From positions 620,001 to 684,000 of the forward strand of contig NZ_QMIL01000002.1 in NCBI RefSeq assembly GCF_003316875.1: 64,000 nucleotides of DNA, given 5' to 3'. This DNA comes from Aliidiomarina celeris. GTDB taxonomy: Bacteria; Pseudomonadota; Gammaproteobacteria; Enterobacterales; Alteromonadaceae. This document shows positions 26,501 to 35,862 of the stretch, one piece after another (within the stretch, counting starts at the first letter, position 1; each line of letters begins with the position of its first letter). The translations under genes and the position numbers were made by a program. The notes beneath the pieces are model-generated. The model did not search any database. It was not told the origin of the DNA and worked only from the letters and a program-made list of their open reading frames with translations.

Positions 26501-27529
26501 TTACAGTGGTCGATCAGGATAGGCTTCCACGAAGGTGTCGACCATTTCGGTCGCGGTCGGAATTTCTTCTCGGTCGAAGCATGCAATATGAAAAAGGGCT
26601 TCGCCTTCATTGGTTACTGGAATATTGCTAATACCAATAATAATACCGTGCACCGGTGAGGTAATAGCGGTCACTTCAGCGCCTTGTGGGGCGGCAATTT
26701 CAGCCAGCATTTGTTGGCGCGACACCGTTTGCCCAAGCTCTACTTTGCTCAGTACAATGCCGTCGCGTTCACTGCGCACCCACAGCGATTTTTGCGCAAA
26801 TACTGGGGTTACTTTTTTCCGTGTTCGACGGCCCTTCATCATTTTCAGCATTTTCATTACGTTGGTAACGCCATTGTAACCTGCGCGAATCGCTGAGTAG
26901 TCGAAGCGTAGTGCTTCGCCGGCTTCATACAGAATAAGCGGAATGCCCAACTCCGAGGCTTGTGAGCGCAGCGAACCGTCGCGGTCCTTGGCGTTCATAA
27001 TCACCGGACAATTAAAGGCTTCGGCCATGGCGGTGGCTTCAATATTGTCGAAGTTCACCCGAATTTGCGGCAAATTGCTGCGGTGAATTGCACCGGTGTG
27101 AAGGTCGATAATATGAGTTGCGCGTTCCACCAATTGAACGCGAAACAAATGAGCTAAACGGCTACCAAGCGCACCCCGCTCTGAGCCGGGAAAACAGCGA
27201 TTCAGGTCGCGACGATCGGGCAAGTAGCGCGACTGCTGAATAAAACCGAACATATTCACTACCGGAACAACCAACAAGGTGCCGCTGAGTTCATTGGGAT
27301 CGATGCCGTTAATAAGGCGTCGACAAATTTCAATGCCGTTTAGCTCGTCACCATGAATGGCCGCGCAGACCAACAGTGTTGGGCCTTTTTTGCGGCCATG
27401 AAATACTTCCACGTGCAGATCGAGAGGGGTGTCGTTATAAAGCCGAGCCGCAGGCAATTGCACGGCAGCCCGAGTGCCCGGTGCCACACTATAGTCACCG
27501 AGTTGAAAATCAGCAGGTTTTTTACGCAC
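26501..27529 (-). CDS. Succinylglutamate desuccinylase/aspartoacylase family zinc enzyme
   Basis: The 342-residue protein belongs to the AstE/AspA branch of M14-like zinc hydrolases, which cleave amide bonds next to acidic residues. Zinc ligands are His59 and Glu62 in IHGDELNGIE and His144 in DLHTGAIH; DRRDLNRCFPG carries substrate arginines; the probable catalytic Glu is in YEAGEA. A C-terminal beta domain (about 255-320) is typical of the non-AstE group. It lies six bases after rimK in an operon with a RimB-type protease. Removal of glutamates added by RimK is a reasonable but untested idea. Confidence 0.85.
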   Translation of the reverse strand: MRKKPADFQLGDYSVAPGTRAAVQLPAARLYNDTPLDLHVEVFHGRKKGPTLLVCAAIHGDELNGIEICRRLINGIDPNELSGTLLVVPVVNMFGFIQQSRYLPDRRDLNRCFPGSERGALGSRLAHLFRVQLVERATHIIDLHTGAIHRSNLPQIRVNFDNIEATAMAEAFNCPVIMNAKDRDGSLRSQASELGIPLILYEAGEALRFDYSAIRAGYNGVTNVMKMLKMMKGRRTRKKVTPVFAQKSLWVRSERDGIVLSKVELGQTVSRQQMLAEIAAPQGAEVTAITSPVHGIIIGISNIPVTNEGEALFHIACFDREEIPTATEMVDTFVEAYPDRPL

Positions 27530-27535
27530 TGTCGT

Positions 27536-28441
27536 TTAGCCCTTGCCTTTAGTACGCGTTTTGTGCGACTTAGCGGTTTTTTCAATAAAGGAAATAATTT
27601 GTCCAGCAACGTCTTTCTCTGTTGCGGTTTCAATACCTTCGAGCCCTGGCGACGAGTTCACTTCCATTACCAGTGGACCATGGTTGGAGCGCAGCAAGTC
27701 TACACCGGCAACATTCAAGCCCATGGTTTTTGCCGCTTTTACCGCAGTTGCGCGCTCTGCCGGGCTGAGTTTTACTAGGGTTGCGCTACCGCCACGGTGG
27801 AGGTTAGAACGGAATTCTCCGGGCTTAGCTTGGCGTTTCATGGCCGCAATCACTTTATCGCCAATTACAAAACAGCGTAAGTCGGCACCGCCGGCTTCCT
27901 TAATGTACTCTTGCACCATAAAGTGAGCGTTCAAGCCCATAAAAGCTTCAATCACACTCTCTGCAGCCTTGCGCGTTTCTGCGAGGACCACGCCGATGCC
28001 TTGGGTTCCTTCCAGAAGTTTAATCACGAGAGGCGCACCGCCGACCATATCGATCAAGTCTGGGATGTCCGTCGGTTTACTGGCAAAACCGGTTACCGGC
28101 AGGCCAATGCCTTTGCGCGACAGGAGTTGTAATGATCTCAGTTTGTCGCGGCTGCGGCTTATGGCTACCGACTCATTGAGCGGATAAGTACCCATCATTT
28201 CAAACTGCCGCAGTACGGCTGTGCCGTAAAACGTAATGGAGGCCCCGATACGCGGAATAACTGCGTCGAAGTCTGACAGCACTTTGCCGCGCATGTGAAT
28301 TTCAGGTTCTTTGGCGTTAATATTCATGTAACAACGCAGAGGGTCGAGCACGGCTACTTCGTGGCCACGCGCTTCTGCCGACTCGATTAAACGACGAGTG
28401 GAGTAGAGGTTCCGGTTGCGTGACAAAATAGCAATTTTCAT
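27536..28441 (-). CDS. rimK: RimK, ATP-grasp alpha-L-glutamate ligase
   Basis: RimK adds glutamates to the C-terminus of ribosomal protein S6 and can make poly-alpha-glutamate. The 301-residue protein matches E. coli RimK along its length: [18 protein letters not shown] at the start, ATP-grasp elements [19 protein letters not shown] and [20 protein letters not shown], and the metal site [14 protein letters not shown]. The tail is Lys-rich. Its start overlaps the stop of the RimB-type protease by four bases (ATGA), so translation is coupled. Confidence 0.94.
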   Translation of the reverse strand: MKIAILSRNRNLYSTRRLIESAEARGHEVAVLDPLRCYMNINAKEPEIHMRGKVLSDFDAVIPRIGASITFYGTAVLRQFEMMGTYPLNESVAISRSRDKLRSLQLLSRKGIGLPVTGFASKPTDIPDLIDMVGGAPLVIKLLEGTQGIGVVLAETRKAAESVIEAFMGLNAHFMVQEYIKEAGGADLRCFVIGDKVIAAMKRQAKPGEFRSNLHRGGSATLVKLSPAERATAVKAAKTMGLNVAGVDLLRSNHGPLVMEVNSSPGLEGIETATEKDVAGQIISFIEKTAKSHKTRTKGKG

Positions 28442-28872
28442 GAGGGCTCTCCGAGCAAATATGAAGCTTGGGGGTTTACAATAAAGCGCCCATTGAGTGC
28501 TTGGCGCCCGAGTAACATTCTGAATTTCATTGTATCACGATTTGTTAGCGTTAATTCAGCAGGAAATTCATGCTCACCTGCCCGCACCTTAGTAACAATT
28601 ACGTAGCGGGTTTCGGTATGGCCGCCGGAGTCGGTTACGGCCCGCTCTTCCAAGATTTTTGCTTCACACACATGCTCCTCGTCGCTGCCTTGGTGCGGGT
28701 GCACCCAAATGCGCAACCAAGCCTCGCCTTCCTTTTCAAAGGGTTCGAGCTGAAAAGCATGCAGGCACGACGTTTTCGCGCCCGTGTCTACTTTTGCTTT
28801 GATACGATCAATGCCGAGATCGGGTAATGCGAGCCATTCTCGCCAGCCAGTGGTTGCATGATGAGTCGTCAA
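28438..28872 (-). CDS. RimB-type retropepsin-like protease (ATP-dependent zinc protease family)
   Basis: The 144-residue protein belongs to the family labelled ATP-dependent zinc protease, which looks like a retropepsin. The motif [14 protein letters not shown] has the DTGA active-site Asp, and LLGRQAL is the later conserved loop. In Pseudomonas the homologue RimB works with RimK. The start is TTG at 28872, supported by AAGGA nine bases upstream; no ATG fits. It lies 27 bases after the MscS gene and overlaps rimK. Substrate unknown. Confidence 0.85.
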   Translation of the reverse strand: MTTHHATTGWREWLALPDLGIDRIKAKVDTGAKTSCLHAFQLEPFEKEGEAWLRIWVHPHQGSDEEHVCEAKILEERAVTDSGGHTETRYVIVTKVRAGEHEFPAELTLTNRDTMKFRMLLGRQALNGRFIVNPQASYLLGEPS

Positions 28873-28899
28873 AATAAAACGTCCTTTTTAAAAAACAAT

Positions 28900-29733
28900 T
28901 CAGGGATAAGGCATGTTATAGCCCGTATCGGGCGAGGGTGCCACCGCGTTCACTTGCACCAAGCGAAAACCATGTTCTTGGATCGCGTTGATCACCAGAT
29001 CGATAAGTGCTGATTTTGCTTCAAAAAAGTCACTTTGTTCAACCCAAACCGTAAATTGCACTGCAATTCCAAAGGTATTCACTTGGTTACGAAACAGCAG
29101 CGGCTTTGGCTCGGCTAAATAGCGAGTGCGCGGCGTAACCAACGCAAACAACACTTTTTCTAAAGCGCCAAGGTCGGTTTTGTGGTCCATGGTCAGGTGC
29201 AGATCAATACGCCGAACTTTAAATTTGGAAAAGTTAATAACATGGCTTTTGATCAGATCGTCGTTAGGCACGCGAACATATAAGTTATCGAAGGTGCGGA
29301 GCTTAATGGCGAGCCAATCCACGCTAATTACTTCGCCGCGGGTATTGTGCACGCTAATGATATCGCCAACCTTAAAACTCTTCTCGGAAAGCAAGAAAAG
29401 ACCACTAATAAAATTTGACGTTGAGGTTTGCGACGCGAACCCGACCGCAACAGAAAGCACGCCTGCAGCTGCAAGCAACAGCCCACTACGAAAGCCAAGC
29501 TCGCTTAACGCGGCAATCACGAAGAGAAAAAGCACAATGTACGAAATAGCCCGCTTGAAAAGTATCGCTTTGTGCGGATGGGTGTGGGTATCGACATATT
29601 TGCGCATACCACGCATGATTAAATTGCGTAATAAAAAACCGACTAAAAGGTAAGCCGCCGCGCGCGCCCATGCCCAACCGTCGGCGCCCAGTAGAGGTTG
29701 TATAAACTGTTGCAAGAGTTCCATAGGGTTCAT
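28900..29733 (-). CDS. MscS family mechanosensitive channel
   Basis: The 277-residue protein has three likely membrane helices (about 24-40, 62-83 and 86-110). The third is the Gly/Ala-rich pore helix, LLLAAAGVLSVAVGFASQTSTSNFISGLFLL. The beta domain follows with FKVGDIISVHNTRGEVISV and YVRVPNDDLI, as in E. coli MscS. Such channels open under membrane tension and release solutes during osmotic downshock. The start ATG overlaps the DUF432 stop by four bases, so the two are co-translated. Confidence 0.9.
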   Translation of the reverse strand: MNPMELLQQFIQPLLGADGWAWARAAAYLLVGFLLRNLIMRGMRKYVDTHTHPHKAILFKRAISYIVLFLFVIAALSELGFRSGLLLAAAGVLSVAVGFASQTSTSNFISGLFLLSEKSFKVGDIISVHNTRGEVISVDWLAIKLRTFDNLYVRVPNDDLIKSHVINFSKFKVRRIDLHLTMDHKTDLGALEKVLFALVTPRTRYLAEPKPLLFRNQVNTFGIAVQFTVWVEQSDFFEAKSALIDLVINAIQEHGFRLVQVNAVAPSPDTGYNMPYP

Positions 29734-30524
29734 CCAATAATAGCCTCTAAAGCCCGCATAATAGTCCGTACTTCAAGTTTGCTGTGCGCTTCACCTACTA
29801 ACTTCTTGTGTTCATGCCGATGCGTAATCTCTTTGCCGTGGTTAACGCGTAATTCATCGAGTAGACGTTCTTTACTGAGCCCGAGTGGGTAGGTCCAGAA
29901 GTATTTGTTGTCGAGCAAGTAAACGGGGAAGTAGTGTACTGGCAGCGATAGCCGTTCAATGCGTAACGGTTCGGCGTCGCGATTGCTAACCCGCAACTCC
30001 ATCCATGCTCTAAGTTGAGCAGAAGCTGGGGCTGGGAGATCACCCTCGGTAACAACAAGCGTGTCAGGCAAGGTAAGCGCTAGTTCACCCGCGCGCGTGT
30101 TTTTACCAAACCATGTTTGTTTTACCGGCTCAAAGAAACCGCTCCAGAGCGGGATTTTGCTGGTACCAATTTGTACCCATAACAGCAGAGGAATAGACGC
30201 ATAGAGCTTCGGCTTGCGGTCGCGTGGCACCATAATCGGTTCGCTCGGAAAAACGATAAAGTTGGACTCCGGCATGCGCGCATAGCAGCGAAAAGTGCTC
30301 TCTTGTTCGCCGCTCACCCAGCGGTGTGATTTTGTCCATTGCTGGGGCCGCTCTTCAATAAGTGAAAAGGTAGGTGAACTTGGTAAAGGTTCGTTCGCTA
30401 AGCGTTCTACGTGGTAGCATTCCCAATGGTGTTCAAAACGAAAGATTTGTATGTTTTCGTTTTTTAGTTTGATCTGAACGCCACTTTTCGGGAGTATTTG
30501 TGATTCAAAAATAGGATAAAGCAT
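29730..30524 (-). CDS. DUF432 family protein
   Basis: The 264-residue protein has no signal or membrane segment. Motifs FRCYARMPESNFIVFPSEPI, PLLLWVQIGTSKIPLWSGFF and LPVHYFPVYLLDNKYFWTYPL fit DUF432, a beta-rich family of unknown function often encoded next to MscS channels. It is the first gene of the minus-strand operon that continues into MscS, RimB-type protease, RimK and the AstE-like enzyme. A role in channel regulation is suggested by the pairing only. Confidence 0.78.
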   Translation of the reverse strand: MLYPIFESQILPKSGVQIKLKNENIQIFRFEHHWECYHVERLANEPLPSSPTFSLIEERPQQWTKSHRWVSGEQESTFRCYARMPESNFIVFPSEPIMVPRDRKPKLYASIPLLLWVQIGTSKIPLWSGFFEPVKQTWFGKNTRAGELALTLPDTLVVTEGDLPAPASAQLRAWMELRVSNRDAEPLRIERLSLPVHYFPVYLLDNKYFWTYPLGLSKERLLDELRVNHGKEITHRHEHKKLVGEAHSKLEVRTIMRALEAIIG

Positions 30525-30593
30525 AGGGTCCAGTTCTGCATCGGGTCATAAGACCTGCTAACCTTAGCGTAAAATCCAAGTTAGGAGAATAGA

Positions 30594-31349
30594 ATGAGTA
30601 CGTGCGGGGCCTGTAAGTGTTATAAAAAGCTAGAATTTAATATCCGCATGGCATATCAGCCTATTGTGGACGTGTCAGACAACACGGTTTTTGCTTTCGA
30701 AGCACTGGTACGTGGTGAAAATGGAGAAGGCGCGGGCATCGTGCTAGACCGTGTTACCGACGAATACATTTACTCCTTCGACCAAAAATGCCGGATGACT
30801 GCAATTGAAACAGCAGCGCGCATTGGTGTGCCGGGTAAAATTAGCATTAACTTTTTGCCCAACGCTATTTATGAACCTGAAACCTGTTTAGAGCGCACCT
30901 TAGAAACGGCTCAGCGGGTGGGCTTTCCAAAAGACAATATTATTTTTGAAGTGACCGAGCACGAGAAGATAGAAAATCACGAACTACTCAAAGACGTATT
31001 TTCCACCTACCGCAAGCATGGCTTTTTAACGGCAATTGACGACTTTGGTGAAGGCTATGCAGGCTTGAACTTACTGTCTGACTTCCAACCTGATTTACTC
31101 AAAATAGATATGAACCTCATTCGTAATATCGATAAAGACCGGGTGAAGCGGGCGATAGTGAAAGGCGTTATTAGTGTGGCTTCGGATCTCGGCATTCGCT
31201 CTATTGCCGAAGGGATAGAAACCCAAGAAGAGTTCGAAGTTTTGCGCGATCTTGGTATTGTGCTCATGCAAGGCTACTACTTTGGTAAGCCCGCCCTCGA
31301 GCAAGCCATTATTCCAGAAGGTTTTAACTGTGGGGCGGGTAAAAAATAG
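30594..31349 (+). CDS. EAL domain c-di-GMP phosphodiesterase with N-terminal Cys motif
   Basis: The 251-residue protein is a single EAL domain with all key residues: the EAL signature in FEALVRG, INFLPN, IIFEVTEHE, the metal pair in TAIDDFGEGYAG, LLKIDMNLI, SIAEGIET and MQGYYFGKP. It is probably active in breaking down c-di-GMP. No sensor domain is present, but the N-terminus has a compact cysteine motif, STCGACKCYKK, that could bind metal or sense redox. AGGAG precedes the ATG. In Pseudomonas an EAL protein (RimA) controls RimK, and here the rimK operon lies just across the divergent promoter. Confidence 0.9.
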   Translation: MSTCGACKCYKKLEFNIRMAYQPIVDVSDNTVFAFEALVRGENGEGAGIVLDRVTDEYIYSFDQKCRMTAIETAARIGVPGKISINFLPNAIYEPETCLERTLETAQRVGFPKDNIIFEVTEHEKIENHELLKDVFSTYRKHGFLTAIDDFGEGYAGLNLLSDFQPDLLKIDMNLIRNIDKDRVKRAIVKGVISVASDLGIRSIAEGIETQEEFEVLRDLGIVLMQGYYFGKPALEQAIIPEGFNCGAGKK

Positions 31350-32007
31350 CCCGTTTGTGCTGTAATTCTTTTAAATAGGCCTTAAACTCCTGCGGCTCTC
31401 GGTCGAGAGCCGTTTCAGGTATAAACAAATCGTACCCTAATAGTTCACGGTATTGCGCCATGCGATAAGCAAAACTCGCTTGAATGCCTTGGTAACGCTC
31501 GCCGAACTCGTCTTTAAAGCGCTCAGGCGTATCAAAATACTTGGCGTAGTCGTCTGGCTCAACACGGGCATAGCGAAGCGCAGCAACAAGCAACGGGCGC
31601 TGTTCCATCAGTAGATGCACAGCGAGGCGCTGCGAGAGGGAGTGAACGAGAGGGCCATACTGGTTCAGTCGAATGCCCACAAACGGCATGTCCACATACT
31701 CCATACCGCGCTCAATACGCGGAATGTCGAAACGCTGAATGTGGTCCCAAGCGAGCGTCCACTGGCCACGCCGTTGCAAATAGCGGATATTTTCGGGCGT
31801 AATGATCAGCGAGGCTTCGGGTTCGGTATTTTTCGCCACCCCCAGAACCAGCAGTAAAACGCCCACCACCAACCCTGCCATAAAAAATAAGGGAAGAAGC
31901 TCGAACAAAAGCCGCCCGAAAATACTTAAGAGGCATAACGCTACACCCGCGACTATAAGCGTGAGCGCATTTCGTTTGCTGCTAGGGCGTATGGTGAGTT
32001 CAGGCAT
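31324..32007 (-). CDS. DUF2982 family membrane protein
   Basis: The 227-residue protein has two N-terminal membrane helices (about 14-32 and 36-57) and a cytoplasmic domain with a PH-like pattern (SLIITPENIRYLQRRGQWTLAWDHIQRFDI). It matches DUF2982, which is found mainly in Shewanella, Idiomarina and relatives and has no known function. Its last 26 bases overlap the end of the EAL gene on the other strand. AGGGG lies close before the ATG. Confidence 0.8.
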   Translation of the reverse strand: MPELTIRPSSKRNALTLIVAGVALCLLSIFGRLLFELLPLFFMAGLVVGVLLLVLGVAKNTEPEASLIITPENIRYLQRRGQWTLAWDHIQRFDIPRIERGMEYVDMPFVGIRLNQYGPLVHSLSQRLAVHLLMEQRPLLVAALRYARVEPDDYAKYFDTPERFKDEFGERYQGIQASFAYRMAQYRELLGYDLFIPETALDREPQEFKAYLKELQHKRAIFYPPHS

Positions 32008-32038
32008 AGAGGCCCCTTCGCGGGCGAGTAAAGGGCAT

Positions 32039-32167
32039 TTATGAATGCCAAAATAAGAAGTAAACGGCCAGCATGATCACGGCCCATAACAAGGTAAAAC
32101 GCATACGCCGACAAAATGGACAGGGTTCGCTGTGCTTTTCATTTTTGGGAACGTTTTTCTGCAGCAT
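32039..32167 (-). CDS. 42-residue membrane protein with CPFC motif
   Basis: A short open frame from ATG 32167 to TAA 32039 encodes 42 residues: a polar N-terminus with Cys-Pro-Phe-Cys at about 17-20 followed by RRMR, then one hydrophobic helix (FTLLWAVIMLAVYFLFW). The positive charges before the helix predict a cytoplasmic N-terminus with the CPFC motif inside. GGA lies seven bases before the ATG. It fits the space between the mutH and DUF2982 genes and shares their strand. No known family is recognised. Confidence 0.6.
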   Translation of the reverse strand: MLQKNVPKNEKHSEPCPFCRRMRFTLLWAVIMLAVYFLFWHS

Positions 32168-32206
32168 AAAGAGTCCGTGACTGATCAAAAAGTGCGTTTC
32201 ATTCGG

Positions 32207-32920
32207 CTAAAGCAACGGCTCGTTCGGAATACCGAGCGCCTCAGCGAGAATGTGTTGGGTAAAAGCTTTCTTTAAATAATAGCCGCGTGGACGGGTTTGG
32301 ATCATCTCACCGTGCATACCCACGGCCGCCGTGAGTACAGAGCCGCTCGCTGCCTTCGGGCGCAACTGCAGGAATTTGCCCGTACGCGCAGTAATATGTT
32401 CAACCTGCCCTAACACAATAGCTTCGGTAATTTCTTCCCAGTCGGCTTTGAGCTGAGCGTCTTGTGTTGCCGTAGGGCTCCACAGTATCGCGGGGCCTAC
32501 CACTCGGTCGCCCGGAGGAATAGCGCGGCGGCCGTCGATCGGCAGCCAAAGCACCCGCTGCAGCTTGTTGCGAACATTGGATTCGGCCCACTGCACGCCG
32601 TTTAAGTGCAGCAACGGAGCAATGCAAACGTAAGTGGTTTCCGCGGGAATACCGTTTTCGCCAATCGGTAAGGTTTTTAGCTCGACGCCTAATTCTGGAA
32701 AATCTTGTGCTTGTTTTGAGCCGGCAGTAGCGCCTAAATAAAGTTCCAATAGCTGCCCCGCCCAGCCTTTTGCATGGCGGAGCGACGTGGGCGTTACCCA
32801 GCCAGCCTGTTCGGCTAATTGGCCTAAGGTAAAGCCTTGCAGTGCGCGCGCGCGCTCGAGTAGCGCCTGTTCAGATTCAGGCGGCGAAACAGCAAGACGA
32901 AGTGAAGCGCTGAATAACAT
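32207..32920 (-). CDS. mutH: DNA mismatch repair endonuclease MutH
   Basis: MutH nicks the unmethylated strand at hemimethylated GATC sites when activated by MutS and MutL. The 237-residue protein keeps the catalytic triad Asp73, Glu80 and Lys82 in QDFPELGVELKTLP and the conserved KGWAGQLLELYLGA helix. Presence of MutH implies a Dam methylase elsewhere in this genome. It is divergent from rppH as in E. coli. Confidence 0.96.
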   Translation of the reverse strand: MLFSASLRLAVSPPESEQALLERARALQGFTLGQLAEQAGWVTPTSLRHAKGWAGQLLELYLGATAGSKQAQDFPELGVELKTLPIGENGIPAETTYVCIAPLLHLNGVQWAESNVRNKLQRVLWLPIDGRRAIPPGDRVVGPAILWSPTATQDAQLKADWEEITEAIVLGQVEHITARTGKFLQLRPKAASGSVLTAAVGMHGEMIQTRPRGYYLKKAFTQHILAEALGIPNEPLL

Positions 32921-33056
32921 GCCGGCACCGAGGTTAGTTTTGTAGAGAAGCTATGGTAACGGCAGGTAAATTCAAGCACAAGAGCACATCAGCGTTTGCC
33001 GAAACCGCGCCTTTGTGGAACAATCAATTCATTAAATTAGAAAAGAGGATGCTCAC

Positions 33057-33587
33057 GTGATAGATGCCGAAGGCTTTCGTGCGAATGTCGGCATAGTGAT
33101 TTGCAATGAGCATGGTCAAGTATTTTGGGCAAGGCGTTTTGGCCAACAAAGTTGGCAGTATCCGCAAGGTGGAATTGACACCGGTGAAACGCCTGAGCAA
33201 GCGATGTACCGAGAACTGTATGAGGAAGTAGGGCTTCGCCAAGAACAAGTAGAGCTTATTTACACCAGCCGGCATTGGTACCGTTATCGTTTGCCAAAAC
33301 GAATGGTGAGAAAAGGCCAGCAGCCGCTGTGTATCGGCCAAAAACAAAAATGGTTTTTACTCAAGCTCACGTGTCCAGAATCTGATGTGAATGTATTGCA
33401 GTCCGGCCACCCGGAATTTGATGGTTGGCGATGGGTGAGTTATTGGTACCCCGTTCGCCAAGTCGTTTCGTTTAAACGAGACGTGTACCGTCGTGTAATG
33501 AAGGAATTTGCACCTATAGCAATGCCCTTTAAACCTCATGCAGCGAAAGGTAAACGATTAAAACGTAACAAACAACGTAGGCGTTAA
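33057..33587 (+). CDS. rppH: RNA pyrophosphohydrolase RppH
   Basis: RppH removes pyrophosphate from the 5' end of triphosphorylated mRNAs, starting RNase E-dependent decay. The 176-residue protein carries the Nudix box [22 protein letters not shown] and the family motifs [17 protein letters not shown] and [13 protein letters not shown]. The start is GTG at 33057 with GAGG eight bases upstream. The C-terminal tail is strongly basic. ptsP follows after three bases, as in E. coli. Confidence 0.96.
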   Translation: MIDAEGFRANVGIVICNEHGQVFWARRFGQQSWQYPQGGIDTGETPEQAMYRELYEEVGLRQEQVELIYTSRHWYRYRLPKRMVRKGQQPLCIGQKQKWFLLKLTCPESDVNVLQSGHPEFDGWRWVSYWYPVRQVVSFKRDVYRRVMKEFAPIAMPFKPHAAKGKRLKRNKQRRR

Positions 33588-33590
33588 CGC

Positions 33591-35861
33591 ATGCTGACCA
33601 CGCTCCAACGAATTGTAGAAGCGGTGAACCAAGCGCCCGAATTTGAAGTGGCGCTGGACACTATGGTGCGCAGTGTAAAAGCTGCGCTTGGTAGCGACGT
33701 GTGCTCTGTGTACTTGGTCGACCGGGAAAATCGCGAGTTTGTGTTGATGGCCTCCGACGGCCTGCGCATTCCGGTTGGCGAGCGTATTAGCCTGAACTTT
33801 GGTGAAGGTTTAATTAGCCTTGCGGCAGAGCGTGAAGAGCCGCTCAACATTGCCAACGCCACCACCCACCCAAATTTCAAGCTGGTTGAGGGGGTGGAAG
33901 AAGAGCCGTACCGCGCCATGTTGGTTGCGCCGATTATTCACCAACGTCAGGTACTCGGTGTGCTGGCAGTGCAGCAGCAAAAAGCGCGGGCGTTTTCGGG
34001 TGAGGAAGAATCATTCGTTGTTACTTTAGCCGCGCAGCTAGCGGCTGTCATTGCGCATGCTGAAGCAAAAGGCTTGGTGTCTGGGCAGCAGTCACCTTGG
34101 ATGCGCAACCTCAGTGCTATTCCGGGTGCTCCGGGGGTTGCCATTGGCCAAGCCTACATTGGGAAACCCATCGCTAGTTTAAGCTCCGTGGTACCACGCC
34201 GCACCGAACAACCGTGGCGCGAGATTCACCGTTTTCGCAGCGCGGTTATAAAAACACGACAAGACTTGCGTGAGCTTGCCGAACAAGTTGCGTCGTACGT
34301 AGCCGCCGACACCCTCGCTATTTTTGACGTTTACCAAGGCATGCTTGACGCCGCCAGTTTAGGCGACGCAGTAGAGGCCAAAATTAAAGAGGGCTGGCGC
34401 GCCCAAACTGCAGTGAAGCTGGTGGTTGAAGGTTTTGTGTCGCAATTTGAAGACTTGGACGACTCCTATTTAAAAGAGCGTGCTGTTGACGTGCGCGACT
34501 TAGGCCAGCGTATCTTAGGGCATTTGCAAGACCGCAAGCATGTTGAAGAAAGCGTGCCGGAATCTTGTATCTTGGTGGCGGAAGAAGTGACCGCCAGTAT
34601 GCTGGCTTCGATTCCTCGGGCACGACTACAAGGCCTAATTTCCTTGCGCGGTTCAGCCAACAGCCATGCCGCAATTATGGCGCGCAGCATGGGTATTCCA
34701 GCTGTATTCGGCGTGCAAGACGTGCCGCTCAATTATTTGGAAGACCAATTTTTAGTGGTCGACGGCTACAGTGGTGACGTTTTTGTAAACCCGCCCGCGC
34801 AGCTCTTGCAAGAGTACGAGGAGTTGCAAGAGGAAGAGGTAGAGCTGGCGGGTATTGTTAAAGCGAATCGTCATTTACCGGCGGAAACGAGCGACGGCAT
34901 TCAGGTAGACTTACAAGTCAACGCAGGGCTAAACCTCGACGCCAACGACGAGCTTGGTGAACATAATGGTATTGGCCTTTACCGAACCGAAATACCGTTT
35001 ATGATGCGCGAGCGTTTTCCGACGGAAAGCGAACAATTAAAATTATACAAAGATGTTTTGCAGTCTTACCGAGGCCAACCCGTGGTGATGCGAACATTGG
35101 ATATTGGCGGCGACAAGCCACTCCCTTATTTTCCCATACAAGAAGAAAATCCTTTTTTAGGGTGGCGCGGCATTCGCATGACGCTTGATCACCCCGAGAT
35201 ATTCTTGGTGCAAGTGCGGGCGATGCTCCGCGCTAATGTTGGCTATGGTACGCTGAAAATACTGTTGCCCATGATCACCTCAGTCGACGAGGTGGATGAA
35301 GCGGCGCGCCTTATTAATCAGGCTTATTTCGAAGTTCGCAATGAATTGGTGCAAACCGCCAATGCCCCGACCATGCAGCGCCCGCAACTCGGGGTTATGA
35401 TTGAAGTGCCGGCGCTGTTGTATCAATTAGAAGCGGTGGCACAGCGGGTCGACTTTTTCTCGGTAGGCACCAATGATCTGACCCAATATTTACTTGCCGT
35501 CGATCGCAATAATCCGCGCGTGGCGAGGCTCTATGAGGTTTATCACCCTGCAGTACTTCGTGCTTTACAGCAAATTGCCGACACGGCGCATAAGCTCGGT
35601 AAACCGGTTAGCGTGTGCGGTGAGTTGGCCGGTGATCCGGGTGGCGCGTTGTTATTGCTTGCTATGGGCTATCGCACGCTCAGTATGAGTGCCCATAACC
35701 TCGACAAGATTCGCTGGATTATCCGCAATGTGTCGTCGCCGATGTTACAGGTGTTGTTGGCGCAGGCGATGAATGCAAAGCATCCAGACCATGTTCGCAA
35801 GGTGGTGAACATGAAGTTAGAAGGGCTTGGCTTAGGCGGCTTTGTCCGCGCAGGGAAGTAG
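33591..35861 (+). CDS. ptsP: PEP-protein phosphotransferase PtsP (Enzyme I-Ntr)
   Basis: PtsP starts the nitrogen phosphotransferase chain to NPr and EIIA-Ntr, which regulate potassium and nitrogen metabolism. The 756-residue protein has an N-terminal GAF domain (about 1-165), the Enzyme I N-terminal domain with phospho-accepting His359 in LRGSANSHAAIMARSMG, and the PEP-binding TIM barrel with NGIGLYRTEIPFM, MRTLDIGGDKP and FSVGTNDLTQYLLAVDR. E. coli PtsP is 748 residues. It lies three bases after rppH. Confidence 0.96.
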   Translation: MLTTLQRIVEAVNQAPEFEVALDTMVRSVKAALGSDVCSVYLVDRENREFVLMASDGLRIPVGERISLNFGEGLISLAAEREEPLNIANATTHPNFKLVEGVEEEPYRAMLVAPIIHQRQVLGVLAVQQQKARAFSGEEESFVVTLAAQLAAVIAHAEAKGLVSGQQSPWMRNLSAIPGAPGVAIGQAYIGKPIASLSSVVPRRTEQPWREIHRFRSAVIKTRQDLRELAEQVASYVAADTLAIFDVYQGMLDAASLGDAVEAKIKEGWRAQTAVKLVVEGFVSQFEDLDDSYLKERAVDVRDLGQRILGHLQDRKHVEESVPESCILVAEEVTASMLASIPRARLQGLISLRGSANSHAAIMARSMGIPAVFGVQDVPLNYLEDQFLVVDGYSGDVFVNPPAQLLQEYEELQEEEVELAGIVKANRHLPAETSDGIQVDLQVNAGLNLDANDELGEHNGIGLYRTEIPFMMRERFPTESEQLKLYKDVLQSYRGQPVVMRTLDIGGDKPLPYFPIQEENPFLGWRGIRMTLDHPEIFLVQVRAMLRANVGYGTLKILLPMITSVDEVDEAARLINQAYFEVRNELVQTANAPTMQRPQLGVMIEVPALLYQLEAVAQRVDFFSVGTNDLTQYLLAVDRNNPRVARLYEVYHPAVLRALQQIADTAHKLGKPVSVCGELAGDPGGALLLLAMGYRTLSMSAHNLDKIRWIIRNVSSPMLQVLLAQAMNAKHPDHVRKVVNMKLEGLGLGGFVRAGK

Positions 35862-35862
35862 T

